NCBI GenBank assembly: GCA_002381185.1
Contig: DFOA01000036.1
Span: 128,388-192,387, forward strand
DNA: 64,000 nucleotides
Direction: 5' to 3'
DNA from: Firmicutes bacterium UBA3553
GTDB lineage: Bacteria; Bacillota; Clostridia; Tissierellales; Sedimentibacteraceae
A program made the translations under genes and the position numbers. The notes under the pieces were generated by a model. It did not search any database and was not told the origin of the DNA. It worked only from the letters and a program-made list of their open reading frames with translations. Each line of letters starts with the position of its first letter. Position 1 is the stretch's first letter. Positions 1-8,850 of this stretch are shown here, piece by piece.

Positions 1-1
1 A

Positions 2-565
2 GGTTTGATAGGCCCGACAGGTCCGACGGGTCCAACAGGTCCAACAGGTCCGGCAGGTGCTGGTGCTGTTATACCTTTTGCTTCAGGACCTATAGCCACA
101 CTTACAACTGTTTTAGGTGGATTGGCAGGAACTCAGGCATTAATAGGCTTTGGTGCTAACGATACAGCCGCAATTGTCGGCGGAGTTATTGATACTACGG
201 GATTAAATAATTTAGCGTTCTCTATGCCTAGAGACGGAGTAATTACTTCTATCGCTGCTTATTTCAGCGTAGGAGCAGCTTTGACACTAGTAGGAAGTAC
301 AGTCACTATAACAGCTCAGCTTTACAGTTCAACTACTCCTGATGATACGTTCACCCCTATTGCCGGAGCAACCGTAACCTTGGCACCGCCGCTTACCGGA
401 TTAGTTGCAATAGGAACAAGTGCCAGCGGAGTTACTACAGGTCTTGCAATTCCTGTTACCGCCGGAACTCGTTTGATGATGGTATTTTCTGCAGCAGTTA
501 CCGCAGGCATTGACATTGCAACCATAATTAGTGGTTTTGCAGGTGCAGGTGTGAATATTGTATAA
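2..565 (+). CDS. Collagen-like (BclA-type) spore-surface glycoprotein, C-terminal part
   Basis: The gene is cut by the left edge, so only its last 187 codons are present. They begin with uninterrupted Gly-Pro-Thr triplets (GPTGPTGPTG), the collagen-like repeat of exosporium proteins such as BclA. A roughly 165-residue, Ala/Gly/Thr/Val-rich domain ending GAGVNIV follows, which resembles the trimerising C-terminal domain of clostridial BclA proteins. In that family the Thr of the triplets carries O-linked glycans. The glycosyltransferases and nucleotide-sugar genes that follow fit a role in decorating this protein, but that link is inferred from position only. Family assignment is strong; spore location is inferred from the family. 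Confidence 0.8.
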   Translation, partial: GLIGPTGPTGPTGPTGPAGAGAVIPFASGPIATLTTVLGGLAGTQALIGFGANDTAAIVGGVIDTTGLNNLAFSMPRDGVITSIAAYFSVGAALTLVGSTVTITAQLYSSTTPDDTFTPIAGATVTLAPPLTGLVAIGTSASGVTTGLAIPVTAGTRLMMVFSAAVTAGIDIATIISGFAGAGVNIV

Positions 566-624
566 AAAATAGGAACATGATTGTTGTTGGATACCCGGGA
601 AACTTGTTGTGTCACAATAAGAAA

Positions 625-693
625 CTGGCAGATATTGATCTGCCAGAATCTTGTTACATGAATAATAAAAGTGAGGTCCGGATTTTCCGGACC
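625..693 (+). terminator. Two consecutive hairpins after the collagen-like gene
   Basis: Two strong stem-loops follow each other: 625-646 (arms CTGGCAGAT and ATCTGCCAG, 4-nt loop) and 675-693 (arms GGTCCGGA and TCCGGACC, 3-nt loop). Neither has a long T tract. They may act as a weak terminator or an mRNA 3' end stabiliser, leaving some read-through into the glycosyltransferases at 721. Confidence 0.5.
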
Positions 694-720
694 TTACAAT
701 AAGTTTATATAGGTGATTAA

Positions 721-1809
721 ATGAAAAAATATAAAATATGTGTCTATGCAATAAGCAAAAATGAAGAGCAGTTTGTGGACAGGTGGATGGATGCCGTAGG
801 TGAGGCTGATTTAGTTGTTGTTACAGATACGGGATCAACAGACAATACAGTAGAGAAGCTTAGAAAAAGAGGTGCTGTAGTATATACAGAAACAGTAGAT
901 CCTTGGAGATTTGATGTGGCGAGAAATATAGCAATGGACCATGTTCCTGAAGATGCGGATATTTGTGTTTCCAACGACTTAGATGAAGTGTTTGAAAAAG
1001 GATGGAGAGAAAAGCTTGAGACTTCATGGAATGATGATACCACTCAGGCAATGTATACGTTCACTTGGAGTTACAATGCGGATGGTACTCCAAATAAACA
1101 ATTTTCTATGGAGAAAATTCATCTTCGACATGGTTTCCGCTGGGTGCACCCGGTTCATGAAGTTTTAAGATATAATGGAGTAAAAAAAGAAAACAAGGTA
1201 TGGATAAAGGACATGGTATTAAACCATTATCCTGATGAAAAAAAACCACGCAGCCAGTATCTTCCGTTGCTGGAGCTGTCGGTTATTGAAAACCCAGAGG
1301 ATGATCGCGGAATGTTCTGGTTGGGAAGAGAATATATGTATTATAATATGCCTGATAAATGTATTAATACTTTAACTGATTATCTGAGAATTCATAAAAA
1401 TGCATGGGATGAGGAAAGAGCCTCCGCCATGAGGTTTATCTCAAAATGCTATAAGGATAAAGGAAATCTGCAAGAAGCTAAGAATTGGCTTTTCAGGGCA
1501 ATAGCAGAATGTCCGAGAGTACGGGAGCCGTATCTTCACATGGCTAAGTTGGGATACGATGAGAAGAATTGGCCTCTTGTTTATTTTATGGTTGCAGAAG
1601 CATTGAAGATTACAGAAAAATCAGGAAACTATCTGCTTGAAACAAGTTCATGGGATTATACCCTTTATGATCTCGGAGCTATTTCTTCTTACTATCTGGG
1701 ATTATATGAAAATTCATATAAGTTCGCACAGAAAGCTTGTGAGATGAATGAAAAAGACCAGAGGCTGAAGAATAATCTTGAGCTTATTAAAATGAAACTC
1801 AACAGGTAA
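721..1809 (+). CDS. GT2-family glycosyltransferase with C-terminal TPR region (copy 1)
   Basis: A 362-residue protein with an N-terminal GT-A type glycosyltransferase domain. It opens with KICVYAISKNEEQFVDRW and has VVVTDTGSTDNTVE and a metal-binding type NDLDE motif near residues 85-90. From about residue 195 the protein is helical and TPR-like (EDDRGMFWLGREYMYY, then SAMRFISKCY). This build is common in peptide-linked glycan synthesis in Firmicutes. It is a tandem paralogue of the next gene and follows the collagen-like protein, so transfer of a sugar to that protein's Thr residues is a reasonable inference. Donor and acceptor are unknown. The ATG start follows a weak AGGTGA site. Confidence 0.8.
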   Translation: MKKYKICVYAISKNEEQFVDRWMDAVGEADLVVVTDTGSTDNTVEKLRKRGAVVYTETVDPWRFDVARNIAMDHVPEDADICVSNDLDEVFEKGWREKLETSWNDDTTQAMYTFTWSYNADGTPNKQFSMEKIHLRHGFRWVHPVHEVLRYNGVKKENKVWIKDMVLNHYPDEKKPRSQYLPLLELSVIENPEDDRGMFWLGREYMYYNMPDKCINTLTDYLRIHKNAWDEERASAMRFISKCYKDKGNLQEAKNWLFRAIAECPRVREPYLHMAKLGYDEKNWPLVYFMVAEALKITEKSGNYLLETSSWDYTLYDLGAISSYYLGLYENSYKFAQKACEMNEKDQRLKNNLELIKMKLNR

Positions 1810-1824
1810 CAGGGAGGGGATTCT

Positions 1825-2922
1825 TTGAACAAATACAAAATATGCGTATATGCAATTTGCAAAAATGAATTACAGTTTGTTGACAGATGGATTGATTCCA
1901 TGAACGAAGCTGATCTAATTGTGGTAACCGATACAGGTTCGGATGACGGAACAGTTGAAAGATTAAGAGAAAGAGGAGCAACCGTATATGTTGAAAAAGT
2001 AAATCCATGGAGATTTGACGTCGCTAGAAATATTTCACTTGATCATGTGCCGGATGACGTAGACATATGTGTGTGTACAGACTTGGATGAAGTATTTGAA
2101 AGTGGATGGCGTAAACGTCTTGAAGATGCATGGACTTCTGATGCAAAGATGGGCAGATATATATATAATTGGAGTTTTAAAGGAGACGGCTCTCCCGATG
2201 TCCAGTTTAATTATTTCAAAGTCCATACAAGAAAGGATTACAAGTGGGTTTATCCTGTTCATGAATGTATCAGGTATATTGGAAAAGAGCCGGAGATACA
2301 AGTATTTGTAGACAGAATGGTCCTTAATCATTTTCCCGATAACAAAAAGTCGAGAAGTTCATATCTGCCGCTGCTGGAACTTGCTGTAAAGGAATCGCCG
2401 GAAGACGATCGTTCAACATATTATTTAGGCAGAGAGTATATGTATGGCGGAAGATGGTTAGAATGCATTGAGACTTTGAAAAGGCATCTTTCACTTAAAT
2501 CATCTGTCTGGAAAGAAGAGAGATGCGCCTCTATGAGGTGGATAGCTTTATCATATTACAGGCTTTCAAATGTCAGAGAAGCCTGTTCCTGGTATTATCG
2601 GGCAATTGCGGAGTGTCCCGGAATGAGGGATCCTTATGTTGAATTTGCCAAAATGTCATACGAACTTAAGGATTGGGCCAAAGTTTTTTATCTTGTGGAA
2701 GAAGCTTTGAAAATTAAAGAAAAATCTTCTACTTATGTAAACATGGGATACTCATGGGATCATACACCTTACGATCTTGGTTCCATAAGCTGTTATTATC
2801 TAGGAATGTATGAAAAATCTCTTGACTATGCAAAGAAAGCTGTGGAGAAGTCTCCCAATGACAGCCGGCTGCTCAATAATCTTAGTTTAATTGAGAATAA
2901 AATCAAAGATATAAGAAAATAA
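1825..2922 (+). CDS. GT2-family glycosyltransferase with C-terminal TPR region (copy 2)
   Basis: A 365-residue paralogue of the preceding gene, aligned over its whole length: KICVYAICKNELQFVDRW, VVTDTGSDDGTVERL, DICVCTDLDEVFESGW, then the TPR part (EDDRSTYYLGREYMYGG). The two copies are clearly a tandem duplication that has diverged, probably to use different donors or to act in sequence on one glycan. The start is TTG at 1825, preceded by a strong GGGAGGGG site; the gap to the previous gene is only 15 nt, so the two are co-transcribed. The substrate is unknown. Confidence 0.8.
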   Translation: MNKYKICVYAICKNELQFVDRWIDSMNEADLIVVTDTGSDDGTVERLRERGATVYVEKVNPWRFDVARNISLDHVPDDVDICVCTDLDEVFESGWRKRLEDAWTSDAKMGRYIYNWSFKGDGSPDVQFNYFKVHTRKDYKWVYPVHECIRYIGKEPEIQVFVDRMVLNHFPDNKKSRSSYLPLLELAVKESPEDDRSTYYLGREYMYGGRWLECIETLKRHLSLKSSVWKEERCASMRWIALSYYRLSNVREACSWYYRAIAECPGMRDPYVEFAKMSYELKDWAKVFYLVEEALKIKEKSSTYVNMGYSWDHTPYDLGSISCYYLGMYEKSLDYAKKAVEKSPNDSRLLNNLSLIENKIKDIRK

Positions 2923-2967
2923 TCACAAGAATATTGTCTGAGCGTTTATCTGGAAAAATAAAAAGGT

Positions 2968-3031
2968 CTGTTGCATTAAGAAATATGTCATCCTGAGTGA
3001 GACTGCAAGATATCATATATTAATGCAACAG
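2968..3031. repeat. 12-bp perfect inverted repeat between convergent genes
   Basis: CTGTTGCATTAA (2968-2979) is repeated exactly in inverse orientation as TTAATGCAACAG (3020-3031) with a 40-nt interior. It lies between the convergent genes ending at 2922 and 3063, where a bidirectional terminator would be expected, but there is no T run on either side. A related TTGCAT/ATGCAA stem occurs in the hairpin at 28038-28108. Confidence 0.5.
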
Positions 3032-3062
3032 TACATTATTGTAATTTTTTTGAACTCAAATT

Positions 3063-4349
3063 TTAATATTTTGAGGCTATTAAAGTTTTAGGCTTTGAAA
3101 AGCATAAATAATAATTGTTGATTTGATTGACGAAGTCGGCACCCAAGTCCGAAAATATATCTGTTACTTTTTTGAAAATCTCTTGATTTGCTGCTGTACA
3201 GACAATCTGACCACCGGGTTTTAAAAGATTATATAAGGTAACAAAAAATGATTCTATATTTTGAATGCTGTGTGACTCGCTCTCCAGTACAATATAATCA
3301 TATAACGTGCCTCCGAAGTAGTCTTGAACATTGTCGATAAAACCAAGAATGCATTTATTACATATTGTTTTTAAATCTTTCATAGCTTTTTCTTCTTCCG
3401 ACAAGTAGTCAAGTGTTACATTTTTATTGTCGTGATGCCTGCATTCATTTTTCAGTTCAAGCATCGTAGTACCATAAGATTTTCCGATTCCCAGTATGTT
3501 TATATTATCCGTATTTTTGCTGAATTTGAGAAGATTGATTACATTATAGTCAATTAATCCGCATATATACGGGTCTGCTCCGAACTTTGACATAAAAATT
3601 AATTTATTCCTTATTTGAAGAGTTTTGTCTTTATCATATTCTTCGTTGAAAGTTTTCGCTCCATAATGATGGACAAAAGTGTCTTTTGCAAGAATAACTT
3701 TATATCCCATTCTTCTGATGCTGAAGCATATTGCATCATCATCATAGCATCCGGGGTTGAAGTCTTCGTCAAATCCACCCAGGGCCTTCATAATTTCGCT
3801 TCGGTAAATTCCTGCATATGTTGACAGCTTCATTCTCTCATCCCATTTATTAGGGTTGCTTATATTATAATTTTCAGCAAATTTTTGTATTTCATCCATT
3901 CGGTCACAAGGTAAATTAATCTGCTGATAGTTGCAGGAAGCATTGCATACAGGAACAACCATTCCTATTTCAGGCATTGTTTCCATGCATATGAGAAGAT
4001 TGTCCAGCCATTTGGCAGTAACCACAATATCATTGCTGATATTTAATATATATTTTCCCTCTGAAACCCTGATACCATAATTAATTGCCTTACAAACCCC
4101 GATATTTTCTTTGAAACTGATTTTCTTTGTGTTCGGCAAGCTGTTGAAATATTCTTCCGTACCGTCTTTAGAACCGTTATTAATAGTTATAAGCTCAAAA
4201 TCAATATGTGAGGTATGTTGATAGATGCTTTCGATGCACTGTTTTGTATAATCCAGATGGTTGTATGCAAGTACCACTATGCTTGCTAGCGGAGAAACCT
4301 GCTTATCGTCAATGGAAGGTAAAATTTCTTGTTTAAGAACATTATTCAT
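3063..4349 (-). CDS. GT2 glycosyltransferase with C-terminal methyltransferase-like domain (copy 1)
   Basis: A 428-residue protein. The first 250 residues are a GT2 domain (SIVVLAYNHLDYTKQCIESI, then ELITINNGSKDGTEEYF, then ISNDIVVT). Residues about 275-410 look like a Rossmann methyltransferase fold (INILGIGKSYGTTMLEL, then YDYIVLESESH, then LLKPGGQIVCTAA), perhaps degenerate. Its close paralogue at 11304 lies on the other strand at the far end of the CDP-sugar operon, so the pair brackets the pathway genes. It is likely a glycan-chain glycosyltransferase that uses or follows the sugar made next door; this is inference. The start has a GGGAGAAAAG site just upstream. Confidence 0.78.
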   Translation of the reverse strand: MNNVLKQEILPSIDDKQVSPLASIVVLAYNHLDYTKQCIESIYQHTSHIDFELITINNGSKDGTEEYFNSLPNTKKISFKENIGVCKAINYGIRVSEGKYILNISNDIVVTAKWLDNLLICMETMPEIGMVVPVCNASCNYQQINLPCDRMDEIQKFAENYNISNPNKWDERMKLSTYAGIYRSEIMKALGGFDEDFNPGCYDDDAICFSIRRMGYKVILAKDTFVHHYGAKTFNEEYDKDKTLQIRNKLIFMSKFGADPYICGLIDYNVINLLKFSKNTDNINILGIGKSYGTTMLELKNECRHHDNKNVTLDYLSEEEKAMKDLKTICNKCILGFIDNVQDYFGGTLYDYIVLESESHSIQNIESFFVTLYNLLKPGGQIVCTAANQEIFKKVTDIFSDLGADFVNQINNYYLCFSKPKTLIASKY

Positions 4350-4535
4350 TTTCTTTTCTCCCTGAAAATTTAGATATTATATTAATAAAATCATATTTGA
4401 TTAAATGTATTAGCGTAATAATTATGACTTTTATCACTTCTTAGTATATGTGAATTTAAATACTTTGATATCTTTTTTTATTTATGGCACCAAATTGACG
4501 CACAGATAAAAATCTTACACAATAGCTCTGTGCAA

Positions 4536-4564
4536 TTCACTAAACAAGTCTGTTCGCATATAAT
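4536..4564 (+). promoter_or_regulatory. Candidate sigma-A promoter for the rfb operon
   Basis: TTCACT (4536-4541), a 17-nt spacer and TATAAT (4559-4564) lie 54 nt upstream of the rfbF start, in the 268-nt gap between divergent genes. The -10 is perfect; the -35 matches partly. Confidence 0.5.
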
Positions 4565-4617
4565 GTAAAATATAAGAGTTGTCTTATTAAAAAATGTAAA
4601 AGAAAGCAGGTACTGCC

Positions 4618-5388
4618 ATGAAGACAGTAATTTTTTGCGGCGGAAAAGGTACCCGTATGCGCGAGGAAACTGCATTTCGTCCGAAACCCTTAGTTCTTAT
4701 AGGTGATAAACCTATCATTTGGCATATTATGAAAACTTATTCACAGTATGGGTTTAACGATTTTATATTGTGTGTAGGATATAAGGGAGACATGATTAAA
4801 CGCTATTTTGTTGAAATGCCTTGGCTTAACAATGACTTTACAATAACTACCGAAAAACATGCCGATATTGAATTTCATACCGGCAATAATGATGCATGGA
4901 ATGTGACTATCGTTGATACGGGTCCGGAGTCACAGACAGGGACTCGTCTGAAACAGGTAGAAAAATATATAGATACAGATAATTTCATGCTGACATACGG
5001 AGACGGTCTCAGCGATGTGAACATTGATGAGTTATATAAAATACACCATAAAAACGGTAAAATTGCAACTTTAACCGGAATCAAGCCTACATCACCCTTT
5101 GGAGTGTTTCAGACAAGCAACGGTGTTGTGACATCATTTAAGGAAAAGCCTGTACTTGAAGACAGAGTTAATGCGGGCTTTATGGTTTTAAACAAAAAGA
5201 TATTCGACTATATACCGGATTATGATTGTGCTTTTGAGCAGGAACCCCTGCACAAGCTTGCCCTGGACTCTCAGATATCAATTTTTAATCATGATGGCTT
5301 CTGGACAGCAATTGATACCTATAAGGATATTGAACGCGTCAATGAAATGTGGGAAAAAGGAGAGGCTCCATGGAAAAATTGGGAATAG
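4618..5388 (+). CDS. rfbF: Glucose-1-phosphate cytidylyltransferase
   Basis: A 256-residue nucleotidyltransferase that makes CDP-glucose from CTP and glucose-1-phosphate, the entry step to all CDP-3,6-dideoxyhexoses. The N-terminal FCGGKGTRMREET with the following RPKPLVLIGDKPI is the sugar-nucleotide pyrophosphorylase signature, and FMLTYGDGLSDV holds the metal-binding Asp. The late region FWTAIDTYKDIERVNEMW is characteristic of RfbF. Length equals the family norm. It is the first gene of a tight seven-gene operon and overlaps rfbG. Confidence 0.95.
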   Translation: MKTVIFCGGKGTRMREETAFRPKPLVLIGDKPIIWHIMKTYSQYGFNDFILCVGYKGDMIKRYFVEMPWLNNDFTITTEKHADIEFHTGNNDAWNVTIVDTGPESQTGTRLKQVEKYIDTDNFMLTYGDGLSDVNIDELYKIHHKNGKIATLTGIKPTSPFGVFQTSNGVVTSFKEKPVLEDRVNAGFMVLNKKIFDYIPDYDCAFEQEPLHKLALDSQISIFNHDGFWTAIDTYKDIERVNEMWEKGEAPWKNWE

Positions 5389-6440
5389 ACTTCAGCAAGG
5401 AATTTGACGGTGCGTTCCAAGATAAGAGAGTACTTGTAACGGGACATACCGGATTCAAGGGCTCATGGTTGTCTGTCTGGCTGTCGATGCTTGGTTGCGA
5501 AGTAATCGGATATGCTCTCGACCCTCTTAACGACCTTGACAATTTTGTTTTGTGCGGACTTGATGACAAACTAACAGATATACGCGGCGATATCCGGGAT
5601 AAAAAACATTTGGATGAAGTTTTTAAAACATATAAACCTGAAATAGTCTTTCACTTGGCGGCTCAGCCCATAGTTCGAACTTCCTACATTCTTCCGTCGG
5701 AAACATTTGAAACCAACATTATGGGTACTGTGAATCTTCTTGAATGTGTCAGAAATTCCGATTGCGTAAAGGCTTGTATTATTGTGACATCCGACAAGTG
5801 CTACGAGAACAGGGAACAGATTTGGGGATACAGGGAGGAGGATCCACTGGGCGGATTTGACCCCTACAGTGCAAGCAAGGGCTGCGCCGAAATTGTATCA
5901 TCGGCATACAGAAGGTCCTACAATATGGCTGTATCTTCCGTACGTGCCGGAAATGTAATAGGAGGCGGAGACTGGTCTAACCAAAGAATTATTCCCGACT
6001 GCATAAGAGCTCTTAAAAATGGTGAGGCAATAGAGGTGAGAAATCCTGATTCTGTTCGCCCGTGGCAATTTGTATTGGAACCTCTGTACGGATACCTGCT
6101 CACCGCATCAAAAATGCTGGCTGATCCGATAAAATATAGCGGCGCATGGAATTTCGGCCCTGATTTTGATTCGATTGTTTCCGTAAGTCATATTGTCAAA
6201 AAGGTTATTGAGATATGGGGCAGCGGACAATGGAAGGATATGTCCGGTTCTCACGCTCCTCATGAAGCCGGTTTATTGAATTTAGACTGCACAAAATCAA
6301 AAACATATCTCGGCTTCAGACAGCGCCTCTCACTTGAAGATACCTTGAAGCAAACACTGGAGTGGTATAAGGAATACAAAAACGGAAATGTTCTTGAAAT
6401 ATGTATAAAACAGATAGCAAATTACTGCAGATTGATATGA
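5370..6440 (+). CDS. rfbG: CDP-glucose 4,6-dehydratase
   Basis: A 356-residue extended short-chain dehydrogenase that turns CDP-glucose into CDP-4-keto-6-deoxyglucose using bound NAD. VLVTGHTGFKGSWLSVWL is the NAD-binding GxxGxxG region, and DPYSASKGCAE carries the catalytic YxxxK; TSDKCYEN contributes the active-site acid. The preferred start is ATG at 5370, preceded by AAAGGAGAGG, which overlaps the end of rfbF by 19 nt and implies translational coupling. The further upstream in-frame start at 5349 lacks a site. Length and motifs fit RfbG throughout. Confidence 0.95.
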   Translation: MEKLGIDFSKEFDGAFQDKRVLVTGHTGFKGSWLSVWLSMLGCEVIGYALDPLNDLDNFVLCGLDDKLTDIRGDIRDKKHLDEVFKTYKPEIVFHLAAQPIVRTSYILPSETFETNIMGTVNLLECVRNSDCVKACIIVTSDKCYENREQIWGYREEDPLGGFDPYSASKGCAEIVSSAYRRSYNMAVSSVRAGNVIGGGDWSNQRIIPDCIRALKNGEAIEVRNPDSVRPWQFVLEPLYGYLLTASKMLADPIKYSGAWNFGPDFDSIVSVSHIVKKVIEIWGSGQWKDMSGSHAPHEAGLLNLDCTKSKTYLGFRQRLSLEDTLKQTLEWYKEYKNGNVLEICIKQIANYCRLI

Positions 6441-6453
6441 GAGGTTGATATAA

Positions 6454-8205
6454 ATGAAATTATCTGATTATATAGTAGAATTTTTAATAGAAAAAGGATG
6501 CACCTGCGTATTCGGGTACCAGGGAGGTGCGGTAACACATCTGGTAGATTCACTTTATAAATATAAGAATATAAAGTATATAAATACCTATCATGAGCAA
6601 GGTGCGGCTTTTGCCGCCGAGGGCTATGCGAGAACCAAAAATAACATTGGTGTAGCTGTTGCCACAAGCGGGCCAGGTGCTACAAATCTTATTACCGGAA
6701 TCGGGAGTGCTTATTTTGATTCCATCCCCTGCATTTATTTGACAGGCCAGGTCAACACATACGAATATAAGGATGATATGCCTGTGAGACAGGTAGGATT
6801 CCAGGAGACAGACATTGTAAGCATAGTTAAGCCCATAACAAAGTATGCCGTGCGAATAACAGAGCCCTGTTCTATAAGATATGAGCTTGAAAAGGCCGTA
6901 TATATTGCAACCTCCGGGAGAAAGGGGCCGGTGCTCCTGGACATACCAATGGATATTCAGCGTGCTGATATTTCAGAGCAAAACTTACAGCAATTTGTTC
7001 CTCATGATGATTTTACCCCGCATTTTGACATTGAGCCTGTCATAAAGCATATAAATAATGCCCTCAGGCCTGTTATATTGGCCGGGGGAGGCGTACGCCT
7101 GTCGGGAGGTTCAAAATTACTAAATGAAATCACTGATTCGCTTAAAATACCTGTGGTATGTTCTCTTATGGGCAAGGACGCGGCTGATAACAATTCCGAA
7201 TACCATATAGGTATGATAGGTACCTACGGAAACCGTGCCGCAAATTTTGCTGTTGCAAACAGCGATCTTGTAATCGCGGTGGGAACGAGACTTGATACGA
7301 GACAAACAGGAACAGTACCCGAAAGCTTCGCCCGCGAAGCAGTTCTTATCCGGGTAGATATCGATGAAGGAGAGCTTTCCAAAAAGATTAAAGCTGATGA
7401 ATACCCAATACGTGCAGATGTAAAAGCATTTTTGCGGGAACTTTGGAACAATACGGAACACATCAACGCCTACAGGGAAGAATGGGTGAAAAAAGTCAAA
7501 GAATACAAAGCTAAATACCCCACGTATACCAACGAAAATTACAGTGACCCGAACTACATTATGGAAAAATTATCACAGATGATGAATCCTGAAGACATTA
7601 TTTGCCTGGATGTTGGTCAAAACCAAATGTGGGGAGCACAGTCCATTTATGCAGGCAAGGAACAGCGTATTTTAACCTCCGGAGGAATGGGGGCTATGGG
7701 TTTTTCATTGCCATGTGCCATAGGAGCGTATTATGCTGGAAATAACCGTCCTGTTACGGCATTTACAGGAGACGGAGGCATACAAATGAATATACAGGAA
7801 CTGGAGCTGGTCAGAAGAAACAACATTCCGGTAAAAATAATCATAATGAACAACAACAGCTTGGGTATGATACGTCACTTTCAGGAAATGTATTTCGACT
7901 GCCGCTATAATGCCACTGTCATTGATTATGCCGCTCCTGATTTCTGCCGGATAGCCGATGCTTACGGAATCAGGAATATACGTATTAAGGAAGAAAAGGA
8001 CTATGAAGCTTTAACAGAAATTTTGCATAACGATGAACCTGTTTTAATTGATATAGATTTGCCTTGCCATACCTATGCCTATCCAAAGCTTGAAGTGAAC
8101 AAACCGGTTGAAGAACAGGAACCGATGATAGACCGCGAGGAATTTTTAAAAAATATGATTATTAAACCATACAACGGCAATTCAGTTTTTAAAGGAGGAA
8201 AATAA
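6454..8205 (+). CDS. ThDP-dependent acetolactate-synthase-like enzyme (YerE-type candidate)
   Basis: A 583-residue thiamine-diphosphate enzyme of the acetohydroxyacid synthase superfamily. The catalytic Glu of YHEQGAAFAAEGYAR is about residue 48, and the ThDP-binding motif runs from FTGDGG to the NNN of IIMNNNSLGM. A biosynthetic AHAS would sit with ilv genes. Here it lies between rfbG and rfbH, where the precedent is YerE of yersiniose synthesis, which transfers a two-carbon unit from pyruvate to C-4 of CDP-4-keto-3,6-dideoxyglucose. I infer that reaction from context. A plain acetolactate synthase or a different acyloin-forming step cannot be excluded. Start ATG with GAGAGG upstream. Confidence 0.72.
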   Translation: MKLSDYIVEFLIEKGCTCVFGYQGGAVTHLVDSLYKYKNIKYINTYHEQGAAFAAEGYARTKNNIGVAVATSGPGATNLITGIGSAYFDSIPCIYLTGQVNTYEYKDDMPVRQVGFQETDIVSIVKPITKYAVRITEPCSIRYELEKAVYIATSGRKGPVLLDIPMDIQRADISEQNLQQFVPHDDFTPHFDIEPVIKHINNALRPVILAGGGVRLSGGSKLLNEITDSLKIPVVCSLMGKDAADNNSEYHIGMIGTYGNRAANFAVANSDLVIAVGTRLDTRQTGTVPESFAREAVLIRVDIDEGELSKKIKADEYPIRADVKAFLRELWNNTEHINAYREEWVKKVKEYKAKYPTYTNENYSDPNYIMEKLSQMMNPEDIICLDVGQNQMWGAQSIYAGKEQRILTSGGMGAMGFSLPCAIGAYYAGNNRPVTAFTGDGGIQMNIQELELVRRNNIPVKIIIMNNNSLGMIRHFQEMYFDCRYNATVIDYAAPDFCRIADAYGIRNIRIKEEKDYEALTEILHNDEPVLIDIDLPCHTYAYPKLEVNKPVEEQEPMIDREEFLKNMIIKPYNGNSVFKGGK

Positions 8206-8206
8206 T

Positions 8207-8827
8207 TTGAATGAATATGAGTTATTTATAAAAGATATTTTTGACAGTTTTAAATGTAAAAATAAAAATGATTTATTGAAATGTATTCCTATCTATGATG
8301 ATAAAAACAGCATCTGCGGTTACCTGGTACCCATTATAAAGGATTTCCGAACCGTCATGCCGGGCTGTGCTTCGCTGTTTGCCCAGTGGCGAAATGAGAA
8401 CCCCTCTATGTCTGCGGATAGCTTTACCGCAACTGCTCCAGGCACTGAAAAATGGCTTGATAATTTAATAATCAGACGGGATGACAGGATACTTTTTCTG
8501 ATCATTTCTGTTGATTTGTTAAAAATCGGGCATATAGGCTATTCTTCTTTTGTATTTGATGAAAAGTGCTGCGAAGTGGATGCGGTACTGAGAGGAGAAA
8601 AATCCATTATGCCGGGAATGATGACATTTGCTCTCAGAGCATTGATTGATTGGGGCTTAGAAAGACTGGAGCTTGAAAACATACGTCTTCGTGTGTTTTC
8701 GGATAATTTGAATGCTATAAAATTCTATAAAAGAAACGGCTTCTACATAATTGAAGAGGGCGTGGCTGTAAGTGACAGTTCTGATAAAACATATACAGTT
8801 ATGCAGCTCGAAAAAATTATGTATTAA
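8207..8827 (+). CDS. GNAT-family N-acyltransferase, likely sugar-modifying
   Basis: A 206-residue protein of the RimJ/RimL-like GNAT fold. The C-terminal half has IRLRVFSDNLNAIKFYKRNG, the usual acetyl-CoA-site region with its trailing FYKRNGF motif. The N-terminal 40 residues are an extension without a clear match. The start is TTG at 8207, one base after the previous stop, with AAAGGAGG upstream. Its place directly before a sugar aminotransferase suggests it acylates the amine made by that enzyme, as in N-acylated deoxyaminosugars. The acyl donor is unknown. Confidence 0.72.
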   Translation: MNEYELFIKDIFDSFKCKNKNDLLKCIPIYDDKNSICGYLVPIIKDFRTVMPGCASLFAQWRNENPSMSADSFTATAPGTEKWLDNLIIRRDDRILFLIISVDLLKIGHIGYSSFVFDEKCCEVDAVLRGEKSIMPGMMTFALRALIDWGLERLELENIRLRVFSDNLNAIKFYKRNGFYIIEEGVAVSDSSDKTYTVMQLEKIMY

Positions 8828-8850
8828 ATTGTTACTCGGAGGTAATTAAC

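Noticed and set aside
1..60. Short GGTCC-containing tandem units at the left edge, looking like a CRISPR or satellite repeat
   Set aside because: They are Gly-Pro-Thr codons of a collagen-like protein in one open frame; there are no spacers.
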